From a virus, in the IMG/VR virus record IMGVR_UViG_3300036832_001328, positions 1-26,952 of that record: a stretch of DNA of 26,952 nt, one strand, 5' to 3'. The notes under the pieces were generated by a model. That model was not told the DNA's origin and did no database searches. It was given only the letters and a program-made list of their open reading frames with translations. The stretch's first letter is position 1; each line of letters starts with the position of its first letter. This document shows, piece by piece, positions 26,884-26,952 of the stretch. Both the position numbers and the translations under genes were made by a program.

Positions 26884-26952
26884 CAATATTTCGCCCGTCG
26901 GGTGCGCACTGGCGGCGGCGGCGGTGCTGCCTCTTCGATGTCCATTGCGTAG
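26883..26952 (-). CDS. C-terminal end of an unidentified gene (5' part outside window)
   Basis: 22 codons remain: a short acidic stretch (MDIEEAA), five prolines and a basic tail (RTRRAKY) ending at TGA 26885-26883, which overlaps the polymerase start. Proline/basic tails of this kind are common on phage ssDNA-binding or replication accessory proteins, but too little is visible to assign a family. Confidence 0.55.
   Translation of the reverse strand, partial: YAMDIEEAAPPPPPVRTRRAKY

Noticed and set aside
25840-26952. 370-codon + strand open frame
   Set aside because: Lies wholly antisense to the family A polymerase, whose catalytic motifs are all intact; composition is that of a shadow frame.

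Overview
The window reads as part of a tailed bacteriophage (or prophage) genome, fairly GC-rich, most likely from an alphaproteobacterial host. The phage assignment rests on a baseplate J-like protein, a DUF2612 tail protein, a tail fibre with an S74 chaperone domain, and a replication module (family A polymerase, SNF2-type helicase, VRR-NUC and RecB/Cas4-like nucleases). The host guess rests on a GcrA-like regulator and a DUF3309 protein, both typical of alphaproteobacteria. I see no tRNA, integrase, CRISPR array or insertion sequence.

Layout. 1-3855 (+ strand) is the end of a late structural operon: baseplate J-like C-terminus, DUF2612 protein, tail fibre, then three small proteins, closed by a strong intrinsic terminator at 3896. 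3856-4172 is a non-coding, hairpin-rich, CTAG-rich junction. Everything from 26952 down to 4173 is on the - strand and converges on that junction. In order of - strand transcription: an unidentified gene end; DNA polymerase I-like; a 74-aa protein; an Fe-S PD-(D/E)XK nuclease; two small proteins; VRR-NUC; SNF2 helicase; then about 10 kb of small genes of mostly unknown function (21.7-14.2 kb), divided into mini-operons by repeated terminator/promoter/ribosome-site modules; two paralogous C5-cytosine methyltransferases; a nucleotide block (MazG-like pyrophosphohydrolase, dNMP kinase, GcrA-like regulator, a thymidylate synthase-superfamily enzyme with dCMP-type residues, dCMP deaminase); an HNH endonuclease; two tandem PEP-CTERM secreted proteins; a 701-aa protein with a proline-rich N-terminus; and a chain of four tiny overlapping genes, most with a hydrophobic segment.

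How the genes may work together. Polymerase, helicase and nucleases form the replication/recombination core. The nucleotide block resembles the T4 scheme that replaces cytosine: a dCMP hydroxymethylase-like enzyme with Asp where thymidylate synthases have the dUMP-binding Asn, a deoxynucleotide kinase, and an all-alpha NTP pyrophosphatase that could remove dCTP. Two C5-methyltransferases next door make modified cytosine the main functional hypothesis. The second unusual element is the PEP-CTERM pair: exosortase-sorted surface proteins are a host trait and unexpected in a phage. They lie in a block bracketed by a 17-bp direct repeat, suggesting an acquired accessory (moron) segment. Start codons were chosen from Shine-Dalgarno sites and from the very frequent ATGA, GTGA and TGATG overlaps. 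Several short genes (28-56 aa) are reported from direct reading. All functional calls come from motif recognition by eye; no database search was run.
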